Below, in pieces: positions 33,774 through 45,056 of a stretch of DNA of 64,000 bases (its first letter is position 1; every line of letters begins with the position of its first letter). The stretch is taken from positions 59,092,864 through 59,156,863 of the forward strand of contig CM077115.1 of NCBI GenBank assembly GCA_039619475.1. The letters run 5' to 3'. A program made the translations under genes and the position numbers. The notes beneath the pieces were generated by a model. The model searched no databases. It was not told the DNA's origin and saw nothing but the letters and a program-made list of their open reading frames with translations. The DNA comes from Icerya purchasi. Taxonomy: Eukaryota > Arthropoda > Insecta > Hemiptera > Monophlebidae.

Positions 33774-34096
33774 GTGAATATGAGTAACGCGAGTGCTGAA
33801 ACGGAGCAGCGTTACATGATCAAGTATTGTGTTCAGCGTGGTTTGTCCGGCATGGAAACTTTCCCAGAACTTACGGAAGTGTTTGAAGATGATGTTTTAG
33901 GCCGGAGTACAATTTTGAGGTGGCACAAGCTCTTCCTCGAGGGCCGAGAATCGCCTGAAAAGCAACGCCCGAAGAAGAATTCAGAAAAATGATAACTGTG
34001 AAGTAGCAAGATTGAATGCGCCAATGTATCAAAATCGAAGGACGTTATTTCGAACGTGGTTTAAGTTTACGCGATGGTAATAGCGATAGCGATTGA
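33774..34096 (+). pseudogene. Mariner-like transposase lacking the catalytic core
   Basis: The first part (33774-33992) encodes 72 residues with EQRYMIKYCVQRGLSG and DDVLGRSTILRWHKLFLEGR, then ES. This is a good match to the mariner N-terminal helix-turn-helix ('..R.VIK....G......L...YGDD..S.STV..W..RF..GRES'). After a stop and 20 bases, a second frame (34016-34096) reads RQCIKIEGRYFERG. That is the C-terminal signature ('..RC....G.YFE..'). The DD34D catalytic core is completely missing. The arrangement parallels the element at 25.7-26.6 kb but is a different family. Terminal inverted repeats could not be settled: taggttgtat at 33624 and its weak counterpart taggtcgaac (minus, about 34190) are candidates. 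Confidence 0.75.
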
Positions 34097-34559
34097 TTTT
34101 TTGTACTTCTTGAAATAAAAGGTGTAAGAAAATCAAGTTTTCATCTTCATTTCACTTCAGTAAAATCGCCATTAATCATTCAATGTTCGACCTACAGACT
34201 TCGCCAAGCGGCCATTTTGTAGCCAATTAAATTCTCTCTCTATAGATATAAAAAGAATCAAATAATTCACGCTCGTGAAATAATTACGCGCGTGCATTCA
34301 AAAACCTGTAGCGTCAGAGCAAAGTAGGTCGCGTAAAATGCCCATAACTTGAACAACTTTTTAAGTTACAGATTTCAAATTGGTCTCATTTTGTAGCCAG
34401 AAGATTAATCTAGATCCCAATATATTCGCCAAGTTGATGCGGTGCGCGACGCCAGCGTTGGTCTCCGTCTTTATGAGACAAACTATGTATATACAATCGA
34501 TTCGCAATTATCCGGATCGCGTTTATTCGGACACAGTATTATTCAGATCGATTTTTCAA

Positions 34560-35430
34560 AAAAAATAAATAAGTAAATAAAAAAAGAAAAAATCGAAGCG
34601 CTTTTATTATCTGCAGTACGTATCTGAATATTTGTTTACATTCGTTGCAAATGAAGATGCTGTGAAATTTTTGAAACTTGATTTCGCTAAGAGTTTGTGC
34701 GAAACATTTGTCCGACAACAAACAGTTACCGAGAAAAGCAATCCTTATTCTCGACAATGTTCCGATCTGGCAACTGAGGACTTGTTACAAGACGGTTATA
34801 TAAAGGCAATGTTTCGTCCAACAAACGTTACATCGACTTGTTAACCCCTCTATGGGTCAAGGAATTCTAGAGGCCTTTAAAAAAAAATATCGACGCCGCC
34901 TTCTCACCAGACTCTAATATGAGAAGCGTTTAAAATGATGAGAACCGTGTCGGATTGCTTTAAAATTATTTGCTATGCTTGATGTTATCACTTGGTTATT
35001 TAAAGGATGGGAAGAGATTAGTTCTATTAGTAGTGCGGTCGTAGAAAATATTGTTAGATCATAAAGTCAGTGACACGTTGGGATGAAATTGGCAAACAAC
35101 GTGATTCGGACAGTTCAAAAGACAACGAGGAACTTGTTTCTCTAATAAAAAATATTCCAGGATGTGAAATACCTGGCCTTTGTTGCAGTTCATGGCACGT
35201 AAATGAAGAGAAGAAGAAGAAGAATGACGTTACAGAATGGATGGGCAGCGACGAGATCGAAGAAACGACAGATAAGGATATCGTGGTACTCAGCGAGAAT
35301 CCAGTTGAAGAAAATATGGATAGCGAGCCTCTCCAAAGTGTTATACCACACGATGAAGTATACTGAAAGCGACCGAAGTAGCGCTGAAGTAACTCAGCAC
35401 GAAGAAGTGTCGCCGGCTGATATCATTTGT
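34560..35430 (+). pseudogene. Tigger/pogo-like transposase relic
   Basis: In shifting frames one reads KAILILDNVP (second catalytic Asp region), then DGYIKAMFRPTNVTS, then NPSMGQGILEAFKKKYRRRL. The family pattern is 'K.LLLLDNAPSH....L...G.I.V.FLPPNVTSL.QPMDQGVI...K..YR..L'. MLDVITWLFKGWEEISS follows, like the usual '..VIYWVAEAWEEI..'. The C-terminal acidic part is the best preserved: NEELVSLIKNIPGCE and DVTEWMGSDEIEETTDKDIV, resembling the Tigger tail. At least three frameshifts and several stops are present, so it is a pseudogene. The N-terminal CENP-B/HTH part was not found. Confidence 0.75.
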
Positions 35431-35517
35431 TTAAGCAAGTGGTGAGATACATATATTCGGCAAGAAAGAGAATGCAGCGAGAGACACAGACTTTAATTAC
35501 AGACTTCTTTAAAAATT

Positions 35518-36315
35518 AGTTTTTTTTTTTTTTTTTTAGATCCCCCTTTGGGCAAGTCAGCCAAGGAACTACACCCAGAAACAACAAAAAAAAAAAAAGA
35601 GCCGTCAGTTAAATTTTGATTCGGTCAGTTAAATTTTGATTCGGTCAGATATGGACAATATGTATAAAGGAATTAACGGATGAGATAATGGATGGTGAAG
35701 AGAAGGACAGAATATAAGATGCACAATAAGGAGCGGGGAGCTTGAGTTTCAGCAAACAAGAATATAGGATACCGCGTTCAACAGAAAGAGATGGACATTC
35801 AAAAAAGATACGTGATTGGTGTCGTAATTCGCTGCCTCATTATGGTGAAGAGGACAATTTGAGAAGAAACAAGGGAAAAGCGAAAACGAAAGGAAGGAAG
35901 AGCAGAATAGCCAAAACGCAAGCGAATCATTAGAAATGACAATGGAACGGGGAAGTGAAGGAAACTCAAAGAACACCAGATATTAGAAGGAAGACTAGGT
36001 TGTACAGACAGATAAAAGGATTGATCGTTACGGAAGGAGGAAGGGTAAATATATCTGACCAAAGTTTAGGATGAAATTTAGTACATAGGGAATTCAAGTT
36101 GGAGGATGGAATTCTTTTTGAAGAAGGAACGAGAGGAAGCAGCAACTCGAGCCAAGGAATCGGCCGTCTCATTACCTTTAATGCCCATATGGCTGGGAAT
36201 CCACAGAATAGTGAGAAGAAAGAAGATGGATAAGACAGCGTATGCGAAGAATGATGAAATCAGAAGAGTTATCAGGAAAAGGGGAGCTGATCGCTTGAAG
36301 AACACTCATGGAGTC
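35518..36315 (-). mobile_element. LINE-X 3' fragment, copy 5, inside Tigger 1
   Basis: It starts with a poly(T) run at 35519-35539 (the complement of its poly(A) tail) and gatccccctttgggcaagtc, complementing the LINE-X 3' end. On the minus strand the coding part runs from RNase H, WIPSHMGIKGNETADSLAR (about 36140-36200), through RLRFGYSALPSFRFRFSL (about 35870-35925), to a knuckle remnant YDTNHVSF (about 35815-35840). A tandem duplication of gtcagttaaattttgattcg (35607-35648) sits in its 3' part. No clean target duplication was found. Confidence 0.8.
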
Positions 36316-36431
36316 TGAGATAATTACATATTACTTTTTTTATAGATTAATTTTCAGTTTTTCACTTAATTCGCGGCATCTAACCTTGAACTCCGGCCTA
36401 GCCGCCCAATTAATCCGGATAATCGCGAGTT

Positions 36432-36434
<3 letters not shown>

Positions 36435-36468
<34 letters not shown>
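36435..36468. repeat. (TA)n microsatellite
   Basis: A TA run at the right border of Tigger 1. Confidence 0.95.
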
Positions 36469-36469
<1 letters not shown>

Positions 36470-38030
36470 CCGGAAGGATATCTAAGAGAGACCTTATATG
36501 TATTGTCGTTTATCTTTAATTTAGAGAAAATCCAAAAAATACTAAAATCAAACGCAGGATTTAACCTGAAGATTGGAATGGATTTCTGGTATGTCTCAAT
36601 CTTAAGATGTTCGTTACATTTGCAGTTTATTGGCTCTTCTTAACTAATTAATAAACAAGCACCTACGGGGATGCAATGAATTTAATTATGACTGGCTATG
36701 GCCGAACAACCGTGAAGATTATATTGTTCGAACCGGAAACTATTTGTATTTTAAGCAACTTACAATATGTTTGCGCGTTCGGCGACGAATGGTGAAGTTT
36801 GGTAGCACTGCAAAAGGTCGGTCTTAAAGAAAATAGACACGGGTTTTCTATCGCAGTTTCGATTTTTCTTGAATCTAACCGCAATATGCATTTGGCGTGC
36901 GCAAACCCAATTCGGATTTACCTTAGCAGGGAACCATAATTTCGGGACGCATTCCAAAGAAATTTCGATAATTTTATTTCAGCTAGACAAAATAAGCGGG
37001 TATTCATTTTGTGTTCTCTACATGCGCTAAAAGGTAGCTTCCAACTCTCGATTCGCACGACGCGCTGAAAAACATAATGAGAGCCCGTGTACAAAAATAA
37101 ATAAATTGGCAAAGCCGAAATATGTAATTTAATTAAACAATATATACCGCTACGTACGAATATGTAGCTCTCGTTTGCGAAACCCGTTGGTATGTTTTTT
37201 TTTAAATATGAATTCTATTTATGTGTTTTTTTTGCAATTTGTCTATTTATTATGTGTGACCGACTACAAAAATTCGTAGAAATATTAATAACTGCTAGTT
37301 ATTATGTTGTACTTACAAACCCGATGACGCCAAAGTCGTAACTGACATACTGCGACGTGTTAAGGCGACCTGCATGTTGCCTGCCATCCTTCAGTATTCT
37401 CGTTAGAACGTGATTCTTTAAAAACTCGATGCTTACATATGTTGGAAGTAGCACTCTTATAAGTTTACAAATACGCACGTCTATCATCGGAAAAGATTGC
37501 TTCTGATAGTTGGCAAGCTGTATCTGAAACGTCAAATTACATCGTGTTTAATGTTGACCGAAAATTTTCTTATTGACTCGGTCAAAAATAATTGTCTGAA
37601 ATTATTTTCAAGAAACCGATGGCACTACGCTTTCTTCGAAAACTATATACAGTGCAATTGTGAATTTCACCGCAGTTTCGATATACTCTTTTGACAAGCA
37701 GGTGCGTCATATAAATATATTATATACTATCAAAGAGTTTTTGTTTTTTTTTGCAACGACTACTATTTCGTTTGTTTTTTTACTTCCAGCTCAAAATTTT
37801 GTTGTACAGATCGAAAATAGAATTCTGTCAGTGTTTCAGCCCGTAATCGGGCAGTTTGATAGAACATTTAATTCTCTGTTAAAAAGGTGCTTTGTAAGCA
37901 TTACAGCAGCATAAAATGCTATTTGAAGAAGAAAAAAAATGCTCAAATTAACGTGTTTTAAATTGGAAAACTTTGAACGCCGAAGGAAAGTTCTTAATAT
38001 TAAAATGAGTACCGAAATTCTGAGGAAATT
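36469..38030. other. AT-rich sequence without recognisable gene
   Basis: No gene was recognised. Open frames of 60-85 codons occur on both strands without motifs. Confidence 0.4.
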
Positions 38031-38034
38031 ATTT

Positions 38035-38345
38035 AGTTGTTTTTTTTTGTTTTTTGTTTCTTGGGCTCGTCAACGAGGGAACTTAGAAACAATTATAAAA
38101 GAAATAAATAAATTAGATACGATCATATAAGGTTTATTAGAAAGGAACAAATACCAGAAATGATGTGTGGAGAAGGAAAAGTCAGCACATAAGAGGGAGA
38201 ATACGCGGAGCAGGAAGATACTAGAATACAAATTAGAACACTCAACACAGAAAGTGATGATGAGCAATTAATAAACACACGATCGATATCGCAAAACACG
38301 CGGTTCGTTTCAGGAGACACGACGGTGTGTGACCTGTGCAACGTA
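38035..38345 (-). mobile_element. LINE-X 3' fragment, copy 6
   Basis: The left edge is T-rich (38040-38062), followed by ttgggctcgtcaacgaggga, the complement of the family's end gttgacgagccc. The minus strand carries the knuckle block CDIDRVFINCSS (about 38270-38310), aligned with CDANHVLFECSG in copy 1, and then the conserved spacing to PSYVLTFPS. It is truncated just upstream of the knuckle. Confidence 0.7.
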
Positions 38346-38960
38346 ATTTTTCGATTAAAGAAATTTTAACTATCGAGACTGGCATTAATTAAACCATACT
38401 GCGACCTGTTCTTATCTAAAACCACCGCATAATGTAACTGAAGAAGGCAAAATGTTATTTTTTCGACGCTGTCATACTGTGTTGTCTTTGCAGTTTTTGC
38501 AATTGGAGCTCTTTATCTTCCTTCTGAAGTCAGCGTGAATACTCGTAATAGAGGAGTTACCGCCGGTTCTTTAATGCTAGTATGAATGTGTTGATGAAGC
38601 AACCGAGCAGATATTTTCATCTCCAGGCTGATTTGGAATTCCTAGAACAGAGCGCAAAAATACGAAACGAATTGCAAAATGCACAAGCGTCTAAACTTCA
38701 TTCCGTGGACAGAAATGACCTTGATACAATAATAATCAGATTAATTCGAAACCGTGCACTGTCCGTGGAGATTGATTGGGAAGTCGTTTCGATTCGGATG
38801 TGCTTCCTGATCTGTACGCTCCGAACGAAAACGTAAACACCGTTGGGAAGAGTAATCGGTTCCGTTCCCGTTTGCCCGTCGGATAGTTTACGTGCCATAC
38901 ACGTGTTTTTACATGTCTATTAGCGCACTGGGCGAAGATTTTTAAGCGTGAATTAACTCG
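38346..38960. other. Sequence without recognisable gene
   Basis: An ATG-started plus-strand frame at 38582-38836 (84 codons) has no recognisable motif, and the opposite strand is open too. I do not call it a gene. Confidence 0.35.
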
Positions 38961-38961
38961 C

Positions 38962-39227
38962 TAGTAGTAGTAAAGTGAGTTCCATACCCTTGACAGGGCG
39001 TTGGGATTGTGAAGTTAAGGTTCACAATGTACTTAATGGATCTAAGGAGAATACTGGGGCCAGTTCCTTTCTCTCGGCCGCCTTTGCTTTCCCAGATTTC
39101 TCTGGTACCCAATTATTTCTGGCTGGGTAAGCTTGGGAGCGACTTGGATCCGGGACGAGACAAGTCTCGAACCCGTGACCTCCGACTTGGTAGCCAAGCA
39201 CCTTAACCACCGGGCTACCACGCTGCC
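38962..39227 (-). mobile_element. tRNA-derived SINE, full-length copy (copy 5)
   Basis: Read on the minus strand from 39227, the head has an A box (tggtagcccggtgg) and a B box (gggttcgagact), with ggcagcgtggtagcccggtg at the start. The body follows with cccggatccaagtcgctccc, accagagaaatctgggaaag and aggaactggccccag. The tail unit cccaacgccctgtcaagggt-atggaactcac ends in (TAC)n. Polymerase III transcription from the internal boxes and LINE-supplied reverse transcription are expected for such elements. Total length is about 265 bp. It is the reference copy for the fragments at 4.2, 18.2, 18.8 and 32.6 kb. Confidence 0.88.
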
Positions 39228-40660
39228 TTAACTCGCCAGGCTAAAAGTAATAATAGCTCCAGATATAGTTAAAAAGAAAGGACGGAAACCGTTTCGAAGA
39301 TGATCGATCGGTGCTGTTTTTATAGATCTTAAATGTGAAAATCATCAAAGTCTGTGCGAGAAACCGTAGCAAGTGGCTCTCATCGGCTGATCAAGAAATT
39401 CGCGTGCTATTCCATGAATTGGAAATCGATTAGGCGGAGAAATCAAAAATAATTATTTAAATAACAAAAGTTGTTTTAAAAAAAAAAACACCTTTTTTAA
39501 AATGGATTAAAAGTATAAAATAATTTTTCCTAGCTCCGTTCGCATTTATAACAACATATATGTAGATTATCTTGAAAGTTTAAAAAAATTGTATTAAAAT
39601 GCGTTACCCGAAGAGTGTTAAAATACATACATACATACATATATATAACATATATTGATAGGAACTTACTCCCTGATTATGGACGCTATTTATTTGAAGA
39701 GAACTGATATATCCTGTGAAATTACTATAAACTACGTACCAAACTTTTTTTTTTCTATTTTATACGTTTTTATATGAAACGGATGCCGACTATGCCGCGA
39801 ATAACTCAACGGTACTTTATTAAATACGAGTAAATAAGGAAAAAATTTCGACATAACGCACCAATTTATAATTCATTCGACCGCGTGGCCCCGATTCTGT
39901 CCACAGGAACCGCCTCTCACCGCTGACAGATGTCACTGCGGAAATACACCACATGTATCAATAATGGACAATGGCCGTAAAACGCGTATATTTATATTAA
40001 AAAAAAAAAAAAAGGCCCAAAACAATTAATTAAACTATCGACTGCACGAGCATGTATGCCATTAACATCGGTAACAAACAAAACACAAAAAATAAAACAT
40101 GTATCACAGCAAATTATATAAAAAAAGACGGTTTAAATTGACGGCATGGCGCTCATATTGTAAACAAATCGCGGTACGAAATCCACTACTTGTACATTGC
40201 AACGACTAGATTCGGAGAACAACAGATCGACGACTGTTCTGTTCCGCGGTAACCAAAGGCTACGCATCTTATAGAAACTTTTGCGTAGATCACCGCACAT
40301 ACCCCCCTGCCTGACTTTTGGCGGGATTTTACAGTCTGCCTGCAGCTCAACGTTACCCGACACACACAGTATCCCGCGCATTCGCCGCAAGCACAAGTCA
40401 CTGTCGCAGCCCCGGACCACTACCACTCAGACACCAATGCGTCTCTACCCCGATGCGACCGTTCGAACGACCGGACTTGCAGCCGAACATGGGGATTTTT
40501 GGTTTTTGGCCGATTAAGCATTCTTGACACGACGAAGCGACGATGCAACCTAGAACGACGTTTGAGAGATCGTAAATAGATGAACACCATCAGAGACTAA
40601 TTTTTAACTCAAACGTCGTACCGAATCCCTTTCAGTATATACGTATATACATATGTATAT
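39228..40660. other. Mostly unannotated; CpG-rich block at 40.13-40.58 kb
   Basis: No gene was recognised. The block 40130-40580 is markedly richer in G+C and CpG than its neighbours and has long open frames on both strands (minus 40133-40426, 97 codons). It contains no domain that I recognise. It is a candidate for host exon or regulatory DNA, or for an unrecognised element. Confidence 0.35.
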
Positions 40661-40665
40661 ATACA

Positions 40666-41050
40666 TTAATTATAACGTAATTCTTAGGCTAACCCCCATT
40701 AGAAAAAATTTCCCAATTTTATGTAACGCAAAATGCACCAAAAAAATGTCCCAACTTTATGTCACGTTTGTTATATTTTATAGGATTTTTGTTACTGTTA
40801 TTTAAAAAATGTCACAATTTGATGTAACGAAATATGTAACGAAACAATGTCTTAATTTTATATAATGAAAGTTAAAAATGTTAGGATAGGATTTTTGTGG
40901 TTATGTTATTTCTTTTTATGTTGATTGGTAGTAAGAATTACGTTGTAAATTTTGATCATTTTATACAAAGTACATATAGAAGAGAAAGGGATAAAAATGA
41001 AGGCAAGAGCGGTCAAGAGGTGCCCTTGCGAGGCCAAAATGGCCGAGTTA
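40666..41050 (+). mobile_element. RepA element, copy 5 (longest)
   Basis: It starts ttaattataacgtaattctt after TA-rich sequence and includes all internal sections. These are several 'tgtaacg' units, aagaattacgttgtaaattt at about 40933, tttatacaaagtac-ata, aatgaaggcaagagcggtca, and the end cttgcgaggccaaaatggcc followed by gagtta. The terminal ggccaaaatggcc forms a perfect 5-bp hairpin. At about 385 bp it is the best reference copy. Confidence 0.85.
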
Positions 41051-41300
41051 TTATTTAGGCGAGCGAAATAGATCAGAATGAGCATTTCTTGTTCCAGTCA
41101 TTATAAAAAAAACTTCGAAACATATGGACATAAAATTGAACATAATTATTCATGTTCATGTCTAGATCGTTATTTAAAAAAAAAAAAAAAACTTGTATAA
41201 ATAAAAAATACAATTTTTAATTTTCATACCTATATAACTATAAATCCGAAGATGGCAGAACATATTCCGTAAATTGCGATGTTGCAATTAGAAAAAATAG

Positions 41301-41393
41301 TTATTTTATACATGTGTGTGTGGTAATTATAAAAATATTTTTGTACCCCCCTCCCCGAATTTTGGTCCAGATACGGACCTGATTGTTATGTAA
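41301..41393 (-). mobile_element. Type G2 TIR element, end fragment
   Basis: It matches one end of the G2 elements at 7821 and 51532: a TG microsatellite, then ttttgtacccccctcccc-ga, attttggtccagatacgg and acctg. Only about 95 bp remain. Confidence 0.65.
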
Positions 41394-42005
41394 TATTATT
41401 ATAATATGTGAAATATAAGTGAGTTTTATATTACATCAGCCCGAATGGCATAAAAAGAATCACACGAACTATCAGACGTACAATAATACCTTTGAAACCC
41501 CTCAAAATAATATAAAACAGAAAAATAAAATACATACAAGAACTAAATAATAACATGGATTAAATAGACGAAAAATAATTGATTTTATTATCAACGGTCC
41601 AGTAGGAAATATATTAGTAAAGGAGGTGACAGTTTTGTTTTTAAATAGTTCGGTTATTGATACTATTAATCTGCTCTTTAAGATAAAAATATTTTCATTA
41701 TTCGTATGAATATTTTTATAATTGAAAAATAAAAATAAGTTACCGATTAATTGCTTGAGGTATTTCACTTCGGGAACTGCTGAAGATAATAGATTATGTT
41801 TATTTTGCTTCACATTTTTACTTATGATTTTTCAATGTAATTTTTTAGGGACTTCTATATTTTTTTTATAAATACTTTTTGACCCATAAAATATAATTAT
41901 TTTCCTTTTAGAAATATATATTTCACGTAACACGATTTGCGAGCCGTCACAAAGTTGTGCTTTTAGCTAGTATATATGTATATATATATAAATATTATAT
42001 ATATA
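41394..42005. other. AT-rich sequence without recognisable gene
   Basis: A 103-codon minus-strand frame (41502-41813) is low-complexity and hydrophobic, without motifs. I do not call it a gene. Confidence 0.4.
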
Positions 42006-42108
42006 TATAGTAGCCTCCCGATTAACCGAGTTAATCGGGACGAGGGAAACTCGGATATCAGAAAAAGTCGGTTAAACCGAAGTCGTATTTTTTTAAAGAA
42101 AAAATGTA

Positions 42109-42142
<34 letters not shown>

Positions 42143-42259
42143 TACGAACAATAAGGGGACACACAAACAATTACTTCTTCTTTAAAAAATCAGTCAAAAC
42201 GGTTTGATTTTTTGATGAAAATCGTTGAAGAACGGCAACGTCCCTCCACTTCCGTAAAA

Positions 42260-42448
42260 TTAAAATTTCTTAAGTCTGACTACCTTTCGGTGAACTTCAA
42301 CGGTATTTGCCGAATATAATTGATCAGATGAAATTTTCAACTCATTTTCTTCTTGAAGATCTTCCAATAAGCTGTTCTCTTGAGATAATACAGACGCCAC
42401 GATTTCTTGGTCACCCGTCATTAAGTCAGGTTCATCTTTGGTGACCAT
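42260..42448 (-). pseudogene. Tigger-like transposase, C-terminal acidic part
   Basis: A minus-strand open segment reads DLMTGDQEIVASVLSQ and LEDLQEENELKISSDQLYS. This resembles the acidic tail of Tigger/jerky-type transposases ('..LT..EIV..V'), as also seen at 35.2-35.4 kb. Alone it would be weak; its place between the inverted repeats, downstream of the DDE block, supports it. Confidence 0.5.
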
Positions 42449-42881
42449 TTCTCAATGTCATTAGAAGTAACGTCACTACAGTCGGGTATTTTTTCAAAAA
42501 TTTCTCCAATTTTAGATGGTCTTTTACGAACGGTTCATTTTCGTAACTGATATCAAAAAGAGGACACCATGCTTTTCGAAGGCAAGATACAGTAACTACA
42601 TTCCACGCATCAATTGCTCAGAAAACGACGTCTTTCATGTAGATTTTTTCATGCCGTTCGTCAAATTAACGTCATTTTCGTCAGAATTCAATAAAATTTC
42701 TTGAAGAGGATTTCTTCGATAATGTCTTTTGAACGAAACAATAATTTCCCGGTTTATTCACTGAGTAATACTCGTTGTGTGTGGCGTTAAAAATACAACA
42801 GTAATTCATTGGCTTTCTAACGAGTGAATTTAGAGATGTGACGGCGCAATATCGATCAATAAAACAGCTTTTTGAGAAAAG

Positions 42882-43200
42882 TCACTCTAGTTCAAAAATT
42901 TCTTGACGAGTGGTACAAATTGTTAAAAACCAAGTCTCAAAAAGTTGAACATCCATCCATGCATGCTTCTGACTTTTGTAGAATACCAGTATTGAGTTGA
43001 AATCCATATGCTGTAACGCTTGAGGTCTGGCAGATTTACCAATCATCATTAAAAGTAAGCGAAAAGAGCTGGATGCGTTAGCGTACATCATAATAACGGT
43101 TACACGTTCTTTAGACAGTTTCGCTCCAGGAGCTTCCATCTCAACTTTCGATGCCAACGTTTTATTCGGTAACATTTTATAATTCAGTCCCGCCTCGTCA
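42882..43200 (-). pseudogene. Tigger-like transposase, DDE-domain fragment
   Basis: On the minus strand, NADEAGLNYKMLPNKTLA contains the first catalytic Asp (family pattern 'YNADETGLFW..LP..TLA'). It is followed by PGAKLSKERVTVIMMYANAS, LLMIGKSARPQAL, FYKSQKHAWMD and FETWF, in the family order ('G.K.SK.R.TV..CANA.GSH.LP...IGK...P', 'Y..QK.AWM....F..WF'). The frame is open for 97 codons. Stops and the LINE insertion truncate the upstream side. The second catalytic region between this block and 42448 is not readable. Confidence 0.8.
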
Positions 43201-43233
43201 GCATTAAACGTTCACACTCATTATTCCATAGTT

Positions 43234-45056
43234 TTTTGTTTTTTTTTAAATTGGACAACATTTCATATTTTTTTTTTTTTTTTTTTTTATTAATTCATTT
43301 ATTATAAAATACAATTTTACAATAGCAGTAATATGGCCTGCGGTTCACTTTTTGCTGAATTTGCTTATCAGTGTTCCGCAGGTCGTCACAATTATATTAA
43401 TTCAATACGCGACTTAAATACCTTATTATTTAAATGTACTTCTCTTTGTTTTTCATTATTTCATTTACATATTCCACCGTTGTTTTTGTGTTTTTCCGGT
43501 TGGTAAACCATTTCTCATTGATTTCTTTTCTGTTTTATGTTTTATCCTGATTTGACTGAAGTTTGGACAGCTTAAAAAGGTATGATCCGGAGTGTCTATT
43601 ATGTCTTTTTTACAGTTTATGCATGTGTCTTTGTCTGTTATTTTATATTTTTTGAGGTATTCTCCAAAATTTCTATGTCCTGTTAAAAATTGAGTGAGGT
43701 AGAAATTAGGTTCTAGTATCTTATTTTTAAGTCTTTCTTCGATATTTGGAATTAGTTTAAAGGTTCTTCTTCCTGTTTTTTCAGCGTTATACTTCTCTTG
43801 CCAGAGGTTGTTATATTTAATTTTTACTTCCTTTATGTTTTCTCGTTTTTCGGTAATGCTTGACGATTTTGTTGCTTTAATTTCATTGCTTTGCTGTATC
43901 TGTAGGTCAATAGGTAATACTCCTGCAATTACATTGGTTGCAGTATACGATACCGTTCTATATGCAGATATAATTCCCAATAATATTTTCCGTTGCTTTT
44001 TTTTTAATCTTTTTTTTATCTTCTTTTTTCATTTTGGGGTAGTAGATTGTGCTGCCATATTCTATTATGGGCCTGAATAGCGCCGAATATATAATTTTTC
44101 TGTCTGTAGATTTGATGCCAAAGGTATTGTTGTAAAGAGCGGTTATTTTGTTGTAAACTTTTTTGATTTTTCCTACTATGTAACTGATGTGACTAGTGAA
44201 ATTGAGGTTTTCATCTGCCCAGATACTTCATTTCCTTATTTAAAAGTATATTTGAATCTTCCAGTTTCAGTTCCCTTCCTATGTCTTCTTTTATATTTTT
44301 TTTCTTATGTTTCCTTGTTACTAAAATTCTATTTGTTTTCTCAGGATTTACTTTTAGCCCTAATTGTTTCAAAGCGTTATTTATTGCCTTGATGACGGTG
44401 TTAATTGGTTTGGTATCTTTGACATTCTGAATCCCTGCTATTAATAGATCATCTGCATAGCTTATAAGTTCCATATTATTCCCGTTAAGGTCACATACAT
44501 TATGTACCTTAGCCATCGTAATGTTGAAAATAGTTGGGTATAGTGCTGACCCCTGCGGTATCTCCTGCATTTAGTGTTTTTCGATATTAATAATTCTTCA
44601 TTATTATAGAATTTTATTTCTCTGTTTAGTAGAAAACTTTTAATTATGTTTAGCAAGTTACCTTGAATATTGTTTTCTTTAAGGCAGTTTAATATGGAGG
44701 ACCATTTAATTGCATCAAAGGCTCCACTTATATCGAAACTGATCAGTAGTGTCATTTTCATGCTATTGTGTATTTTGTTAGTTTCTATTTTTTTGATACA
44801 GGTGTCTATTGCATTTTCCGTGGATTTATTTTTTATATAGCCGAACTGATTTCTGTGTATCATTTTTCTTGTTGTGACCTATTCTACTAATTTAAGTCGT
44901 ATTATTTTCTCGTAGACTTTTCCTAAGTTAGGCGAGAAAGCAATAGGTCTATATGAGTTTGGCATGGTCGGATCTTTCCCTGGTTTATTAAGCAGTTTTA
45001 TTTTACACGTTTTCCAGAAATAGGGGAAATAATTAAGTTCCAGATATTTATTGTAA
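43234..45056 (-). mobile_element. R1-clade non-LTR retrotransposon, 5'-truncated
   Basis: Minus-strand coding, 1.8 kb. In order: LLNKPGKDP with SYRPIAFSPNLGK (RT start, about 44920-45020); NQFGYIKNKSTENA; FDISGAFDAIKW (first catalytic Asp, about 44690-44730); IPQGSALYP; SYADDLLIAG (catalytic YADD, about 44445-44460); LGLKVNPEKT; ADENLNFTSHI; AYRTVSYTATNVIAG with PIDL. A C-terminal CINCKKDIIDTPDHTFLSC knuckle lies at about 43570-43630. There is no RNase H. This order, and the AYRT..AGV.PIDL block in particular, is characteristic of the R1/TRAS group. The tail is double: T runs at 43268-43289 and 43232-43250. Direct repeats attattccatagtt at 43220-43233 and 45057-45070 are the target duplication. 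Confidence 0.9.
43465..43980 (-). pseudogene. R1 LINE ORF2, C-terminal segment
   Basis: The longest open part of the LINE (171 codons as read, from an internal Met). It carries AYRTVSYTATNVIAG, a lysine-rich linker, RLKNKILEPNFYLTQFLTGH with GNFG-like GHRNFGEYLKKY, and the CxxC...HxxxxC knuckle. In R1-type elements this region binds nucleic acid. It links upstream to the RT in the same strand with at least one frameshift near 44200-44215 and another near 44560. Confidence 0.85.

Larger units (their letters stand above)
34494..36436 (+). mobile_element. Tigger/pogo-like DNA transposon 1, containing a LINE
   Basis: The ends are 24-bp imperfect inverted repeats: left caatcgattcgcaattatcc-ggat (34494-34517), right read inward tagtcaactcgcgattatcc-ggat (36413-36436), 19 of 24 matching. 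Each is preceded by TA, as expected for Tc1/mariner-superfamily targets. The 'ATTATCCG' core is typical of Tigger-type ends. A decayed transposase occupies 34560-35430, and an inverted LINE-X fragment (35518-36315) fills the 3' part. The right end runs into a TA microsatellite. Confidence 0.75.
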
